From Palsa-504 sp963818225 (GTDB lineage: Bacteria; Actinomycetota; Actinomycetes; Streptosporangiales; Streptosporangiaceae): a stretch of DNA of 64,000 bases. The notes under the pieces are model-generated. The model ran no database searches, had not been told where the DNA came from, and saw only the letters and a list, made by a program, of their open reading frames with translations. Location of the stretch: contig CAWFRO010000014.1 in assembly GCA_963818225.1 (NCBI GenBank), positions 434,001-498,000 of the forward strand. Direction: 5' to 3'. Positions 42,187-51,974 of this stretch are shown here, one piece after another. The translations under genes and the position numbers were made by a program. How positions within the stretch are numbered: position 1 is the first letter of the stretch; each line of letters starts with the position of its first letter.

Positions 42187-44277
42187 GTGCCTGAGCTGAC
42201 CTGCCTGGAAATCTGCGCCGGAGCCGGCGGCCAGTCCCTGGGGCTGGAGCAGGCAGGTTTCTCCCACGCCGCGGCGGTCGAGATCGATCCCGACGCCTGC
42301 GAGACGCTGCGCCTGAACCGGCAGCACGCCTGGAAGGTCATCGAGATGGACGTCCACCAATTCGACGGGCGCCCCTACCACGGTATTGACCTCCTGGCGG
42401 GCGGGGTACCGTGCCCGCCGTTCTCGGTAGCAGGCAAGCAACTCGGCGCCGATGACGAGCGTGACCTTTTTCCACAGGCATTGCGCCTGGTCAGGGACTG
42501 CGAGCCGACTGCGGTGATGCTTGAGAACGTTCGGGGCCTATCGACCGCGCGGTTCGCTGGCTACCGTGAGCAGGTTCTCGGGGAGCTGCACGATCAGGGC
42601 TACGTGGCGAGCTGGCAGGTGCTGAACGCCTGCGAGTTCGGTGTCCCGCAGCTGCGGCCGCGGTTCATCCTGGTCGGGATGAAACCGGACGCATACGCGC
42701 ACTTCAAGTGGCCGAGCGCGATCGGCACGCCGCCGACGGTCGGTGCGACCTTGCACAATCTCATGGCGGCCGGTGGCTGGCCGGGCGCGGGAGCCTGGGC
42801 CGGGCAGGCCAACGGCATCGGCCCGACGCTGGTGGGCGGCTCGCGCAAACACGGCGGGCCGGATCTCGGTCCCACCCGCGCTCGCGAGGAGTGGCGCAAG
42901 CTCGGCGTGGACGGCCGGGGACTGGCGGACGCGCCGCCCGCCGCGGATGCCCCCGCCGATCACATGCCGCGGCTGACGCTGCCGATGGCGGCCGCCATTC
43001 AGGGCTTCCCGCCGGACTGGCGGTTCTACGGGCGCAAGACGGCCGCGTACAGGCAGATCGGCAATGCCTTCCCGCCGCCGGTCGCGCGGGCGGTGGGCGT
43101 CAGGATCCGCCTGGCCATCCAGGCCGCCCGCGAGAGCGCCGGGCCGGGCGGCAGAGCCTACTGCGCGCCGTCTGAGTCGGTCGCGTCCCCTCCCGACAGG
43201 ACGGGTAAGGCTGCTGGAGTGATCACTGAGCCGCTATTTCACCTTCCGGCCGACGATCCCGACATCGAGCTGGAGGCGGTGGAGTCGGAGCTTCACCGGC
43301 TCGATCCCACCGGCGATCAGGTGGCGATGGTGCTCCGGGACACGCTCGACCAGTTGTATGACGGGCAGCGCACCGGGCGATGGAAATATGACCAGCTGCA
43401 TAAGACAGAGAAGACCTACATGGGCACTCTGGTCGAGATCAACCTGCACCGGCAGTTTGGTTTCGCCGACGGCGACGCGACTGATTACCGGATCGCGGGT
43501 ATCGAGGTCGACTGCAAGTACTCCATGACCTACGGCGGCTGGGAGCTCCCGCCGGAGGCCATCGACCATCTTTGCCTGCTGATTACGGCGAACGACGAGA
43601 CGAACAGCTGGTCCGCCGGGCTGATCCGGGTCCGCGAGGGATACCTTCGCGGCAAGCCCAACCGCGACTCAAAACGCCAGCTCAGCGCAGCCGGACGGGA
43701 CCTCGTCAGGCCGCTGTGGCGGCGCGGCCGCCTCGCCGAGAACCTCTTCCTGCACATGGACCCCAGGATTCGCGAGCGCGTCTTCAGCGCGAAGGCCACG
43801 CGCGGCACGCAGAACGGCCAGGCCAGGACCAATGAGCTCTTCCGCTGTGTGCAGCGCCGGATAATACGGCGCGCCGAGGTGGCCACGGTCGCCCAGCAGG
43901 ATGACTTCATGAAACGCGCCCGCGGCAACGGCGGCGCACGCACCGCACTGCGGTCCGAGGGAATCCTGGTGCTGGGCCACCAGGACAACGACCCGTTGGT
44001 GGCATCGGCGCTCGGCCTGCCGGTTCCCCGCAAGGGCGAGTTCGTCTCCGCGCGAGTGGTGCCCGCGCGCGCGGACCGCGACGACCCGGTCGCCGACATC
44101 GACGGCAGATCCTGGGCCCTGGCCCGGCCAGGCGATCCGCATGCTCCGGCACCAGTGATACCGCGCCGATCCCGGAACCGGGTCACCCGCCAGGACCTCG
44201 AGGTCACACCCGCCACCAGCGTTTGGCCGCCGACTGGGCCACGATCAGCTGAGCCGGGTATCACCCCTGCTGGGTGA
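42187..44277 (+). CDS. Fused C5-cytosine DNA methyltransferase and NaeI-like restriction endonuclease
   Basis: A protein of about 696 residues combining both halves of a type II R-M system. Residues 1-320 are a C5-methyltransferase: motif I CAGAGGQSLGLEQAG, motif IV GGVPCPPFS with the catalytic Cys, ENVRG, QLRPRFILVG, and motif X IGNAFPPPVARAVG. After a ~35-residue linker, residues ~350-650 match the NaeI endonuclease: TLDQLYDGQRTGRW (the ligase-like segment of NaeI), LHKTEKT, and the catalytic D...DCK in DYRIAG and IEVDCKYS. NaeI cuts GCCGGC. Known NaeI and M.NaeI are separate proteins. An in-frame GTG at 43219 could still start a free endonuclease. GTG at 42187 is the chosen start. Confidence 0.85.
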   Translation: MPELTCLEICAGAGGQSLGLEQAGFSHAAAVEIDPDACETLRLNRQHAWKVIEMDVHQFDGRPYHGIDLLAGGVPCPPFSVAGKQLGADDERDLFPQALRLVRDCEPTAVMLENVRGLSTARFAGYREQVLGELHDQGYVASWQVLNACEFGVPQLRPRFILVGMKPDAYAHFKWPSAIGTPPTVGATLHNLMAAGGWPGAGAWAGQANGIGPTLVGGSRKHGGPDLGPTRAREEWRKLGVDGRGLADAPPAADAPADHMPRLTLPMAAAIQGFPPDWRFYGRKTAAYRQIGNAFPPPVARAVGVRIRLAIQAARESAGPGGRAYCAPSESVASPPDRTGKAAGVITEPLFHLPADDPDIELEAVESELHRLDPTGDQVAMVLRDTLDQLYDGQRTGRWKYDQLHKTEKTYMGTLVEINLHRQFGFADGDATDYRIAGIEVDCKYSMTYGGWELPPEAIDHLCLLITANDETNSWSAGLIRVREGYLRGKPNRDSKRQLSAAGRDLVRPLWRRGRLAENLFLHMDPRIRERVFSAKATRGTQNGQARTNELFRCVQRRIIRRAEVATVAQQDDFMKRARGNGGARTALRSEGILVLGHQDNDPLVASALGLPVPRKGEFVSARVVPARADRDDPVADIDGRSWALARPGDPHAPAPVIPRRSRNRVTRQDLEVTPATSVWPPTGPRSAEPGITPAG

Positions 44278-44344
44278 TGCCCAGGTCACGGGATGAGAGT
44301 GCACTGGTCCTGGCACACACTGTCCCGCGATAACGGAGGATGAC

Positions 44345-44671
44345 ATGAGTGACGATACGCCCGTACTGGACACGCTGACCGATATCACCGTTGCGTCAAT
44401 CGACCACAACACACTGTCGCCACGCGACTTCGTGCTGGCGCGGCTGGCCGCGCTGATCGCGGTGGACGCGCCGCCCCTGAGCTACATCGCCAATGCCGCC
44501 GCTATCACCGACGCCGGCCTGACCATCGAGGACGTCCAGGGCGTGATGATCGCCGTGGCGCCCGTGGTGGGCACGCCCCGGGTGATGGCCGCGGGCGGGC
44601 ACATTGTGCGGGCCCTCGGGCTGGCGATCGCCGTGGCCGAGGAGGAGCTGGCCGACGAGCTCGACGAGTAG
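44345..44671 (+). CDS. Carboxymuconolactone decarboxylase/AhpD-like small protein
   Basis: A 108-residue all-helical protein with the CMD-family pattern (LSPRDFVLARLAALIAVDAP, then GLTIEDVQGVMIAVAPVVGT). It lacks the CxxC of peroxidase-active AhpD, so it is probably not a thiol peroxidase. GGAGGATGAC places the ribosome site close to the ATG. It lies downstream of the R-M fusion on the same strand, ahead of a terminator. Function here is unknown. Confidence 0.75.
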   Translation: MSDDTPVLDTLTDITVASIDHNTLSPRDFVLARLAALIAVDAPPLSYIANAAAITDAGLTIEDVQGVMIAVAPVVGTPRVMAAGGHIVRALGLAIAVAEEELADELDE

Positions 44672-44689
44672 CACGCCCTCAGCCTGGAA

Positions 44690-44729
44690 GCAGAGCCTTC
44701 AGCCGGGAGCCCTCGGCTGGGGGCTCTGC
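44690..44729 (+). terminator. Nested hairpin terminator
   Basis: Outer stem GCAGAGCC/GGCTCTGC encloses an inner AGCCG/CGGCT stem, 19 bases after the CMD-like stop; a CTTTC tract follows shortly. Confidence 0.65.
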
Positions 44730-44949
44730 GGCGCTTTCAGCCGTCCACGACCAGGTATCCGCACCAGGTGATAAACCGCGGTCACCGTGACCAGCATCAC
44801 GGTGGCGCTCAGCGTGCTGCTGATCGCCCGTGTTCCAGGTCATTTGGCGTCTGGGCGCAACGGAAATAGGGCGCTGCAGTACTTACGGTATTGACCCTGT
44901 TTCTCGAAGCCGGGTACCGCGATACGGGTGGCGCTGCGATAATGCCTGG

Positions 44950-45624
44950 ATGACAGGGCTGCGCCTCGCCCTGGCCAACTTGAAGCCGGGCACTGGGAAG
45001 ACGACCTCCGCGGTCTGGCTCGCCCATGTGTTCACTCAGGCGGGGAACAGCGTGCTGCTGGTGGACGCGGACCCGTCGGGCAGCGCGCTGGAATGGTCTG
45101 ATCTGGCCGCCATGTACCCGGGGCTCGCGCCGCAGGAAGCGGCGTTTCCGTTCCGGATCGTGGCCCTGCCCTCGCGTGAACTGCACCGGCGGCTGCCCGA
45201 GATCGCCCGGCACGACGACGTGGTGATCATCGACACGCCGCAGATCGAGGACCACGCGGGCATCGCCCGGTCGGCGCTGCGGTACGCGGATGAGATCTTG
45301 ATCCCGTGCGCGCCCAGCCCGATCGAGATCAACCGGACCACGCCGGTCCGGGACGAGATCGCCGAGGTGCGGGAGATCCGCGACACGCCGGTGCGCTCGG
45401 CGGTCTTGCTGAACCGGTGCGTAGCGCGGGCCCACTCCACCGCCGACGCCCGGGAGGCACTGGTCGATCTCGGCTACGACGTGCTGGCCACCGAGGTGCC
45501 CAGGCGGGAGGTCTACGCGCAGAGCTTCGGCGTGCCGATCCGGCGGGCGGGCTGCGACATATGGCGCCAGGTCGCCCGGGACCTCATCGAGCGCTGCGCG
45601 CCGCTGTGCGGGGTCCGGACATGA
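44950..45624 (+). CDS. ParA-like P-loop ATPase
   Basis: A 224-residue deviant-Walker ATPase. Walker A reads LKPGTGKTT near residue 10 (signature Lys then GKT), the DADPSGSAL switch follows near 42, and VVIIDTPQIED near 88 is Walker B. It matches small ParA/Soj-like proteins that move plasmids or cargo with a DNA-binding partner. The partner is the next gene, which starts inside this stop codon (ATGA). The ATG at 44950 is used because conservation begins there. There is no parS-like repeat that I can identify. Confidence 0.82.
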   Translation: MTGLRLALANLKPGTGKTTSAVWLAHVFTQAGNSVLLVDADPSGSALEWSDLAAMYPGLAPQEAAFPFRIVALPSRELHRRLPEIARHDDVVIIDTPQIEDHAGIARSALRYADEILIPCAPSPIEINRTTPVRDEIAEVREIRDTPVRSAVLLNRCVARAHSTADAREALVDLGYDVLATEVPRREVYAQSFGVPIRRAGCDIWRQVARDLIERCAPLCGVRT

Positions 45625-45920
45625 CCCAGGCCAAGGACCGTGAACTGCGCAAGGCGCAGATGGCGGCCGCGGCGGGCCGGCGGGCCGAGCCCGACGCGCG
45701 GCCGGCGGGCCGGACCGCGATCCGGTCCAAGCCGGTCCGGATCACCCTGGACCTCAGCCCCGAGCTCTACCGGGAGCTGATCGGGTGGGCGGACTCGGCG
45801 GCGATCGAGCTCGGCGTGCCGCGGGTGTCCCTGGCCGACGCGATGCGGGCCATGATCCGGGTCGCCGCCGACGATCCCGACCGGGTCCTGGACCGGCTGC
45901 GCCAAGACCGCGACAAGTAG
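45621..45920 (+). CDS. Small ParA-associated protein, probable ribbon-helix-helix DNA-binding type
   Basis: 99 residues. An Arg/Ala-rich N-terminus is followed by KPVRITLDLSPELYRELIGW, a short strand then helix like the ribbon-helix-helix fold, and a helical tail. It overlaps the ParA-like gene by 4 bases, so the two are translated together. Small RHH proteins act as centromere-binding partners (ParG/Omega type) of plasmid ParA proteins. Next to an R-M fusion, the pair suggests a plasmid- or element-derived segment. Confidence 0.7.
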   Translation: MTQAKDRELRKAQMAAAAGRRAEPDARPAGRTAIRSKPVRITLDLSPELYRELIGWADSAAIELGVPRVSLADAMRAMIRVAADDPDRVLDRLRQDRDK

Positions 45921-45987
45921 CGCGGCCCAGGTAGGCGGCGGCGCGGGAGCGCCCGGGAGAGGGCCAGGGAGGGCGGCCCGGGTGGGG

Positions 45988-47865
45988 CTAGGTGGCGCGG
46001 GAGGCGCGGGCCCGGTCGCGGAAGCGGTCCCGGGCGTCCAGGATGGTCTTGCGCAGGCGGACCGCCGCGGCGGTCACCTCTACGCACTCGTCGTCGGCGC
46101 AGAACTCCAGCGCCTGCTCCAGGCTGAGCAGCCGCGGCGGGACCAGCCGTTCCAGTTCCTCCCCGGTCGACTGGCGGACGTTGGTGACCTTGCGCTCGCG
46201 GGTGATGTTCACGTCCATGTCGTCGGCCCTGGAGTTCTCCCCGACGATCATCCCCTCGTAGACCTCGGTGCCCGGCGTGACGAACAGCGAGCCGCGCTCT
46301 TGCAGGTTGAACATGGCGTACGCGGCCGCGGACCCGGACCGGTCGGCGACCAGTGAGCCGGTCGCCCGGCCCCGCATCGGCCCCGACCACGGCTCGTAGC
46401 CCTCGAAGACGTGATGCGCGATGCCGGTGCCGCGGGTCTCGGTGAGGAACTGGGTCCGGAAGCCGATCAGCCCCCGGGCGGGGACGACGAACTCGATCCG
46501 GACCCAGCCGGTCCCGTGGTTGGTCATCGACTCCATCCGGCCGCGCCGGATCGAGATCAGCGAGGTCACCGTGCCCAGATACTCCTCGGGCACGTCCACG
46601 CTCAGCCGCTCGACCGGCTCGAAGACAGCACCGTCCACGTCCCGGGTGACGGCGGATGGCCGACCCACGGTCAGCTCGAAGCCTTCCCGCCGCATGGTCT
46701 CCACCAGCACGGCCAGCGCGAGCTCGCCGCGGCCGCGGACCTCCCAGGTATCCGGCCGCTCCGTGGGCAGTACGGCCAGTGACACGTTCCCGACCAGCTC
46801 GCGGTTCAGCCGGTCCCGGACCAGCCGGGCGGTGACCTTGGACCCGCTGGCCCGCCCGGCCAGCGGCGCGGTGTTCACGCCGATCGTCATCGAGATGGCC
46901 GGCTCGTCCACGGTGATCAGCGGCAGCGGGCGCGGATGGTCCACGTCGGCCAGGGTCTCGCCGATCATGATGTCCGGGATACCGGCCAGGGCCACGATGT
47001 CCCCGGGGCCCGCCGAGTCGGCCGGCACCCGCTCCAGCGCGTCGGTCAGGTACAGCTCGGAGATCTTGACCCGCTCGATCGAGCCGTCCCGCCGGCACCA
47101 GGCGGCCTGCTGGCCGCGCAACATGGTGCCGTTGCGGATCCGGCACAGCGCGATGCGGCCCAGGTACGAGCTGGCGTCCAGGTTGGTCACGTGCGCCTGC
47201 AACGGCGCGCCGACCTCGTAGACCGGCGCCGGGACGGTGGCCTTCAGCGTCTCGAACAACGGCTCCAGGTCCGGCGAATCGGGCAGCTCACCATCGGCGG
47301 GCCGGGCCAGCGAAGCCCGCCCGGCCCGGGCGGAGGCGTACACGATGGGGAACTCGATCTGCTCCTCGGTCGCGTCCAGGTCGATGAACAGCTCATAGCA
47401 GGCGTCCACCACCTCGGCGATCCGCGCGTCGGGCCGGTCCACCTTGTTGATGACCAGGATCACCGGCAGCCCGGCGGCCAGCGTCTTGCGCAGCACGAAC
47501 CTGGTCTGCGGCAGCGGTCCCTCGCTGGCGTCCACCAGCAGCAGCACCCCGTCAACCATGGACAGGCCGCGCTCCACCTCCCCGCCGAAGTCGGCGTGCC
47601 CCGGCGTGTCCACGATGTTGATGGTCAGCCCGCCGTGGTGCACCGCGGTGTTCTTGGCCAGGATCGTGATGCCCTTCTCCCGCTCCAGGTCACCGGAATC
47701 GAGCACCCGATCGGCCACGTGGGCGTTGGCCCGGAACGCGCCCGACTGCCACAGCATCGCATCGACCAGCGTGGTCTTGCCGTGGTCCACGTGCGCCACG
47801 ATCGCGACGTTACGCAGGTCATCGCGGGTGGCAAGGTCGGCCTGGGCCTCGTGCAGAGCGGGCAT
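45988..47865 (-). CDS. typA: Ribosome-associated GTPase TypA/BipA
   Basis: A 625-residue translational GTPase assisting 50S assembly and stress adaptation. G1 is AHVDHGKTT near residue 24, G2 lies in REKGITILAKN, G3 is DTPGHADF near 85 and G4 is NKVDRPDARI near 137. Elongation-factor-like domains follow, ending in the BipA-specific C-terminal domain (SMTNHGTGW, ARGLIGFRTQFLTETRG, FVTPGTEVYEGMIVGE). Length matches the family. It stands alone on the minus strand. Confidence 0.96.
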   Translation of the reverse strand: MPALHEAQADLATRDDLRNVAIVAHVDHGKTTLVDAMLWQSGAFRANAHVADRVLDSGDLEREKGITILAKNTAVHHGGLTINIVDTPGHADFGGEVERGLSMVDGVLLLVDASEGPLPQTRFVLRKTLAAGLPVILVINKVDRPDARIAEVVDACYELFIDLDATEEQIEFPIVYASARAGRASLARPADGELPDSPDLEPLFETLKATVPAPVYEVGAPLQAHVTNLDASSYLGRIALCRIRNGTMLRGQQAAWCRRDGSIERVKISELYLTDALERVPADSAGPGDIVALAGIPDIMIGETLADVDHPRPLPLITVDEPAISMTIGVNTAPLAGRASGSKVTARLVRDRLNRELVGNVSLAVLPTERPDTWEVRGRGELALAVLVETMRREGFELTVGRPSAVTRDVDGAVFEPVERLSVDVPEEYLGTVTSLISIRRGRMESMTNHGTGWVRIEFVVPARGLIGFRTQFLTETRGTGIAHHVFEGYEPWSGPMRGRATGSLVADRSGSAAAYAMFNLQERGSLFVTPGTEVYEGMIVGENSRADDMDVNITRERKVTNVRQSTGEELERLVPPRLLSLEQALEFCADDECVEVTAAAVRLRKTILDARDRFRDRARASRAT

Positions 47866-48219
47866 GCGGGATTCTCGATTGTTCGGGGCTGGGAGCTGCC
47901 ACTGGGTCGGGTGGCTCGTTACAGTCTAGTGACGTCGCGGGCCGCCGCGGCCCGCGACGGCCCGGGGACGGCGGCCGCGGCTTTCGGTGTGGGCGGCAGG
48001 TACCTGGGAACGTTCGGGAAAATACTTTTGATTTTATCATTTTCGTGCGTCTTTACCTGGCCTAAGACGGCTTAGGCGGCGGGCGCGGGAGGGCGCCGGG
48101 ACCTAAGCCGTTCGGCGTACGGAAGATAAGGCATTCGTCCGATGCCGGGCACGGGGCCTTACCGCGAACCTTGAGGATATGGGGAACCAGAGCAGGTTCC
48201 CCGGGTCCGAGGAGGAACC
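47866..48219. other. Intergenic region upstream of typA
   Basis: No gene seen in these 354 bases. There is an AT-rich run near 48018-48050, unusual for the window, and a hairpin GCCTAAG-ACGG-CTTAGGC at 48059-48076 that could end transcription on either strand. Promoters for typA and for the small gene at 48220 must lie here. Confidence 0.5.
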
Positions 48220-48462
48220 ATGCATCCCGAAATCCTGCGCAACCTCGTTGCGCAGCACACCTACGAACTGCGGGAACAAGCGCACCAGGCGGCGCTGGCG
48301 CGGACCGCGGGCCGGGCCCGGCGGGCCGGGCGGCGCGGCGCCGCGGGCCCGGCCGCCGACGACCTCGCCATTCCCGCCATTCCCGACTACGTGGACGGCT
48401 CGTTCCGGACCGCCGGGGACGAGAAGCCCAGCGTCCTGCCGGGCGCCCGGCATGCCGCCTGA
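48220..48462 (+). CDS. Small hypothetical protein
   Basis: 80 residues, MHPEILRNLVAQHTYELREQ then an Arg/Ala-rich helix and a Pro-containing tail. The excellent GGAGGAACC-ATG start supports translation. Similar short proteins with an N-terminal MHPE-L helix are common and uncharacterised in actinomycetes. It precedes the LuxR ATPase gene by 113 bases and may be on the same transcript. Confidence 0.65.
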   Translation: MHPEILRNLVAQHTYELREQAHQAALARTAGRARRAGRRGAAGPAADDLAIPAIPDYVDGSFRTAGDEKPSVLPGARHAA

Positions 48463-48575
48463 GGAAGTCCGCGCGGCCGGGCCACACGGGAGCTGGCCCG
48501 GCCGCGCGGCTGGCGTCTATACAGCCACATCGCCAGCGTTTATGGTGACCCCGTGGGGGTGACCAGGCCCGCCTG

Positions 48576-51414
48576 ATGGTGGGCCGTGACCGCGAACTAG
48601 CGCGGGCCACCGGTTTGCTCGATGACGCGCTGGCCGGGCGCGGGCGCCTGGTGCTGTGCACCGGTGAGGCGGGCATCGGCAAGACCCGGCTGGCCGAGGA
48701 ACTCGCCGCGGCGGCCCACGCCCGTGGCGTGCCGGTGGCCTGGGCGCGGGCGGCCGACCGGGGCAGCTCCCCGCCGTACGGCTTGTGGCGGCTGGTGCTG
48801 GAGGAGCCCGCGGTCGATTCGGGTCCGGGCCCGGGGCTGACTTGTGGTCCAGGCCTTCGGCCTCGCCGGAAGCCCGACCTGGGCGCCGATCGGGCGTGCC
48901 GGCGGTTCGCGCTGTTCGCCGAGGTCCGCCGGCGGCTGCGGCGGCGGCCGGCGGAGCGGGCTGGTCCTGGTGCTCGATGACCTGCAGTGGGCGGACGAGG
49001 CGTCGGCGGTGCTGCTGGCCGACATCGTCCGCCAGCTCCGCGGGACGCGCATCCTGGCCTTCGCGACGAGCCGGGATGCCCCGGACGGGATCGTGCCGCG
49101 GCTGTCGGCGGAGGCCAACACCGAGCGGGTCGAGCTGCGCGGCCTGCCCGCCGGGGCGGTCGCGGACCTGCTGCTCGCCGCCGGGCTGCAGGCATCACCG
49201 GAACAGGCGCGCCGGGTGCACGACGAGACCGGCGGGAACCCGTTCCTGGTCCGGGAGCTGGCCCAGACGCTGACCGGCCCAGCCCGCTCGGCCGGCCCGC
49301 CAGGCTCGGCTGGCCCGGCCGTGCCGGGGCGGGTGCTCGAGGCCACCGGCTACCGGCTCACCCAGCTGCCGGACGACGCCCGGGCGGTGCTGCAGGCGGC
49401 CGCGGTAGCCGGTAACAGCTTCTCGGCCGGGGTGGTGGCCAAGATGCTGGACCGGCCGGTGCTGAGCCTGCTCGGCCCGCTGGACGAGGCACGGGGCGCC
49501 GGATTCCTGGTGGCCGGCGAGCGGCCCGGCGATCATCGCTTCTCGCACGCGCTGGTCAGTTCGGCGGTGGTGGCCCGGCTCAGCGGGGAAGAGCAACGGC
49601 GGCTGCACGCCGCGGCGGCGGACGCGATCGAGGGGCTGTACGAGGGGCAGCTGCGCCTGCACCTGGCCGAGGTGGCCCGGCACCGGGTCGAGGCGTCGCT
49701 GCCCGGTGACCGGGCGCGGGCCGTGGCCGCGTGCGAGGCGGCCGCGGCCGCGGCCGACGACTCGCTGGCGTTCGAGGAAGCGGTGCGCCTGTACCGTCAG
49801 GCGCTGGCGGCAGGCGGGGCCGAGATCGGCGAAGATGACCGGTCCCGGCTCGAGCTCGGGCTGGCCGCGGCCCTGCATCGCAGCGGCGACCTGCCCGGCT
49901 CGCAGCAGACGGCGGCCCGGGCCGGGCGGCGGGCCGAAGCCGCGCGCGACCGGCTCGGGCTGGCTCGCACGGCTCTGGTGATGGAGGCCACCGGCGTTCC
50001 GGAATGGGACGGTGAGATCTGCCGCATCTGCGAGCAGGCCCTGGCCTCGGCCGACCTGCCCGGCGACCTGCGGGCCCGGGTGGCGGCCCGGTACGCGCAA
50101 GCACTGGTGTACCGGGGCGAGTACGAGCGGGCCGGGCAGGTCAGCCGGGATGCGCTGGCCGCGGCCGAGTCGGCGGGCGATACCGTCGCGCTGGTCGAGA
50201 CGCTGCGGGCCCGCCAGCTGGCCTGCTGCGCCCCCGACGGCCTGACCGAGCGAGTCGCGCTGGCGGAGCGGATGCTGCTCGCCGCCGACACCCTCGGCAG
50301 CGCCTGGGTCGAGATGTCGGGCCGGCTGTGGCGGATTGACACCTTGTTCGAGACGGGCCAGCTGCGCCGCATACAGCGTGAGCTCACCGACCTCGGTTCG
50401 TGCCTGGACCGGCTCAGCGGCCCGATCGGGCGATGGCATTACCTGCTCGTCGCGGCCACGCTGGCGGTGGCCACTGGGCGCTTCGCCGAGGCGGCCCGGC
50501 TGGCCCGTGAGGCATACAAGGTGTTCAGCGACATGGGCCACCCGGCCGCGATCGGCGGTCTGGCCGTCATCTTGTCCCAGTCCGCGGAGCACATCGGGCT
50601 GGACCGTTCCGGCCTGGCAGGCGTGTACGACCTCATCCCGCCGCAACTGCGGCCGGAGGCGGTGGATACCACTCAGGGGGTCTCCACCATTTTCCCCGCG
50701 CTCACGCTGGCCATGATCCGCCTCGGCCAAGGCGACCGGGCGGGAACCTCGGCGGCCTACGCACTGGCGGGGCCGGTCCGGTCCTGGACACCATTGCCGG
50801 CCATGCGCATGGGCGCCTGGGGTCACGGCCTGGCCATCGCCGTCGGCCTGGGCCGCACGGACGATATCGAGTTCCTGGCGTCGCAGTTCGAGCCGTTCCG
50901 GGGGCAGCACGCCGCCAACGGGGCCGGCGCAGGGACCTACATGGGCCCGGTCGAGCTGCAGCTCGGCCGGGCGGCCGCCGCGCTGGGCCGGCTGGACGCG
51001 GCGGTCGCGGACCTGCGGCAGGCGGTGTCGAGCTGCGACGCCAACGGCGCGTGCGGCTACGCCGTGCAGGGGCGGGTCGAGCTCGCCGAGGTCCTGACGC
51101 GGCGCCAGGAGCCCGGGGACCTGGCCTGGGCGCGGGCGGAGCTGGACCGGGCGGCGGGCGAAGCCGGACGGCTCGGGATGGCGCCGTTCAGCGAGCGGAT
51201 CGAGCGGCTGCGATCCCGGCGGCCCGGTCCTGGCTCGCCGCTTAGCCCTCGCGAGCTCGAGGTGGCCCGGCTGGTCGCGCGGGGACTGACCAATAAGCGG
51301 ATCGGCGAGACCTTGTTCGTCTCCGAGCGGACCGCGGAGAACCACGTCCAGCACATCCTGGTCAAGCTCGGCTTCAGCAACCGCAGCCAGATCGCGGTGT
51401 GGGCCCGCGAATGA
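48576..51414 (+). CDS. Large ATP-binding LuxR-family regulator (LAL), frameshifted
   Basis: A regulator of about 945 residues once one base is removed. The N-terminal AAA-type ATPase has Walker A TGEAGIGKTRLAEEL near residue 30 and Walker B GLVLVLDDLQWADEA near 130. A long TPR-like helical middle follows (residues ~270-860). The C-terminal LuxR HTH is SPRELEVARLVARGLTNKRI through VSERTAENHVQHIL. The frame changes near 48953 in a GC-repeat stretch between LFAEVRRRLR and GLVLVLDD. Both halves are otherwise clean, so sequence error is likely. LAL proteins activate catabolic or secondary-metabolite operons; the target is unknown. Confidence 0.82.
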
Positions 51415-51522
51415 GTACTCAGCTGAGTACTTCCCCGGATGGCCGGCCGCGGGATTTTCCGTAGCGTCGTTCCTGCCAGCGCAGGTAGCGCGCAGACGTC
51501 GGATACGGAAGGCAGGACAGTC

Positions 51523-51807
51523 ATGGCGTTCATTCACATCTCCGCCATCAAGGGCCGGAGCATCGAGGATTTCCGCGTGGTCTCAGCCAAGCACGACCAG
51601 CCGCAGGACATCGACGGCCTGCTCGCCTGGGCGGCCGGGTCCGATGATGACGGCCTGCACGTGGTGACCGTCTGGGAGTCCAAGGCACACCAGGAGCGGT
51701 GGGCGGCCGAGCAGCTGTTCCCCGCCTTCCAGGCGCTCGGCATGACGGACGTGGCGGCCGATTCCGAGTTCACCGTATACGAGACCGGCGAGCTTTATAT
51801 CCGCTGA
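51523..51807 (+). CDS. Small ferredoxin-like alpha/beta-barrel protein (ABM-like)
   Basis: 94 residues: first strand FIHISAIKGRSIEDFRVV, then GLHVVTVWESKAHQERWAAE, helix and FTVYETGEL. The pattern VVTVWESKxxxxxW is that of dimeric antibiotic-biosynthesis-monooxygenase-like proteins with no obvious catalytic residue. It follows the LuxR gene by 108 bases. The stop region continues into a repeat resembling its own last codons. Confidence 0.65.
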   Translation: MAFIHISAIKGRSIEDFRVVSAKHDQPQDIDGLLAWAAGSDDDGLHVVTVWESKAHQERWAAEQLFPAFQALGMTDVAADSEFTVYETGELYIR

Positions 51808-51819
51808 GTCGCTTTGTCT

Positions 51820-51865
51820 GGGCTTTGTCCCGAGCTTTATCCGGGCTTTGTCCCGAGCTTTATCC
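51820..51865 (+). repeat. 23-bp tandem repeat after the ABM-like gene
   Basis: Two identical units starting GGGCTTTGTCCCGAGC. Degenerate copies flank both sides, including AGCTTTATATCC across the last codons and stop of the gene. Confidence 0.9.
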
Positions 51866-51974
51866 GAGCTTTTTCGGCTCCCCGGCCGCTCGGCAGGAAT
51901 GACGGCCGGGGAGCGGCGTTTGCTCGGTACGGATGACAAACCGGGTGATCGACGGTCTTGGCGGGTCGCCTGGT

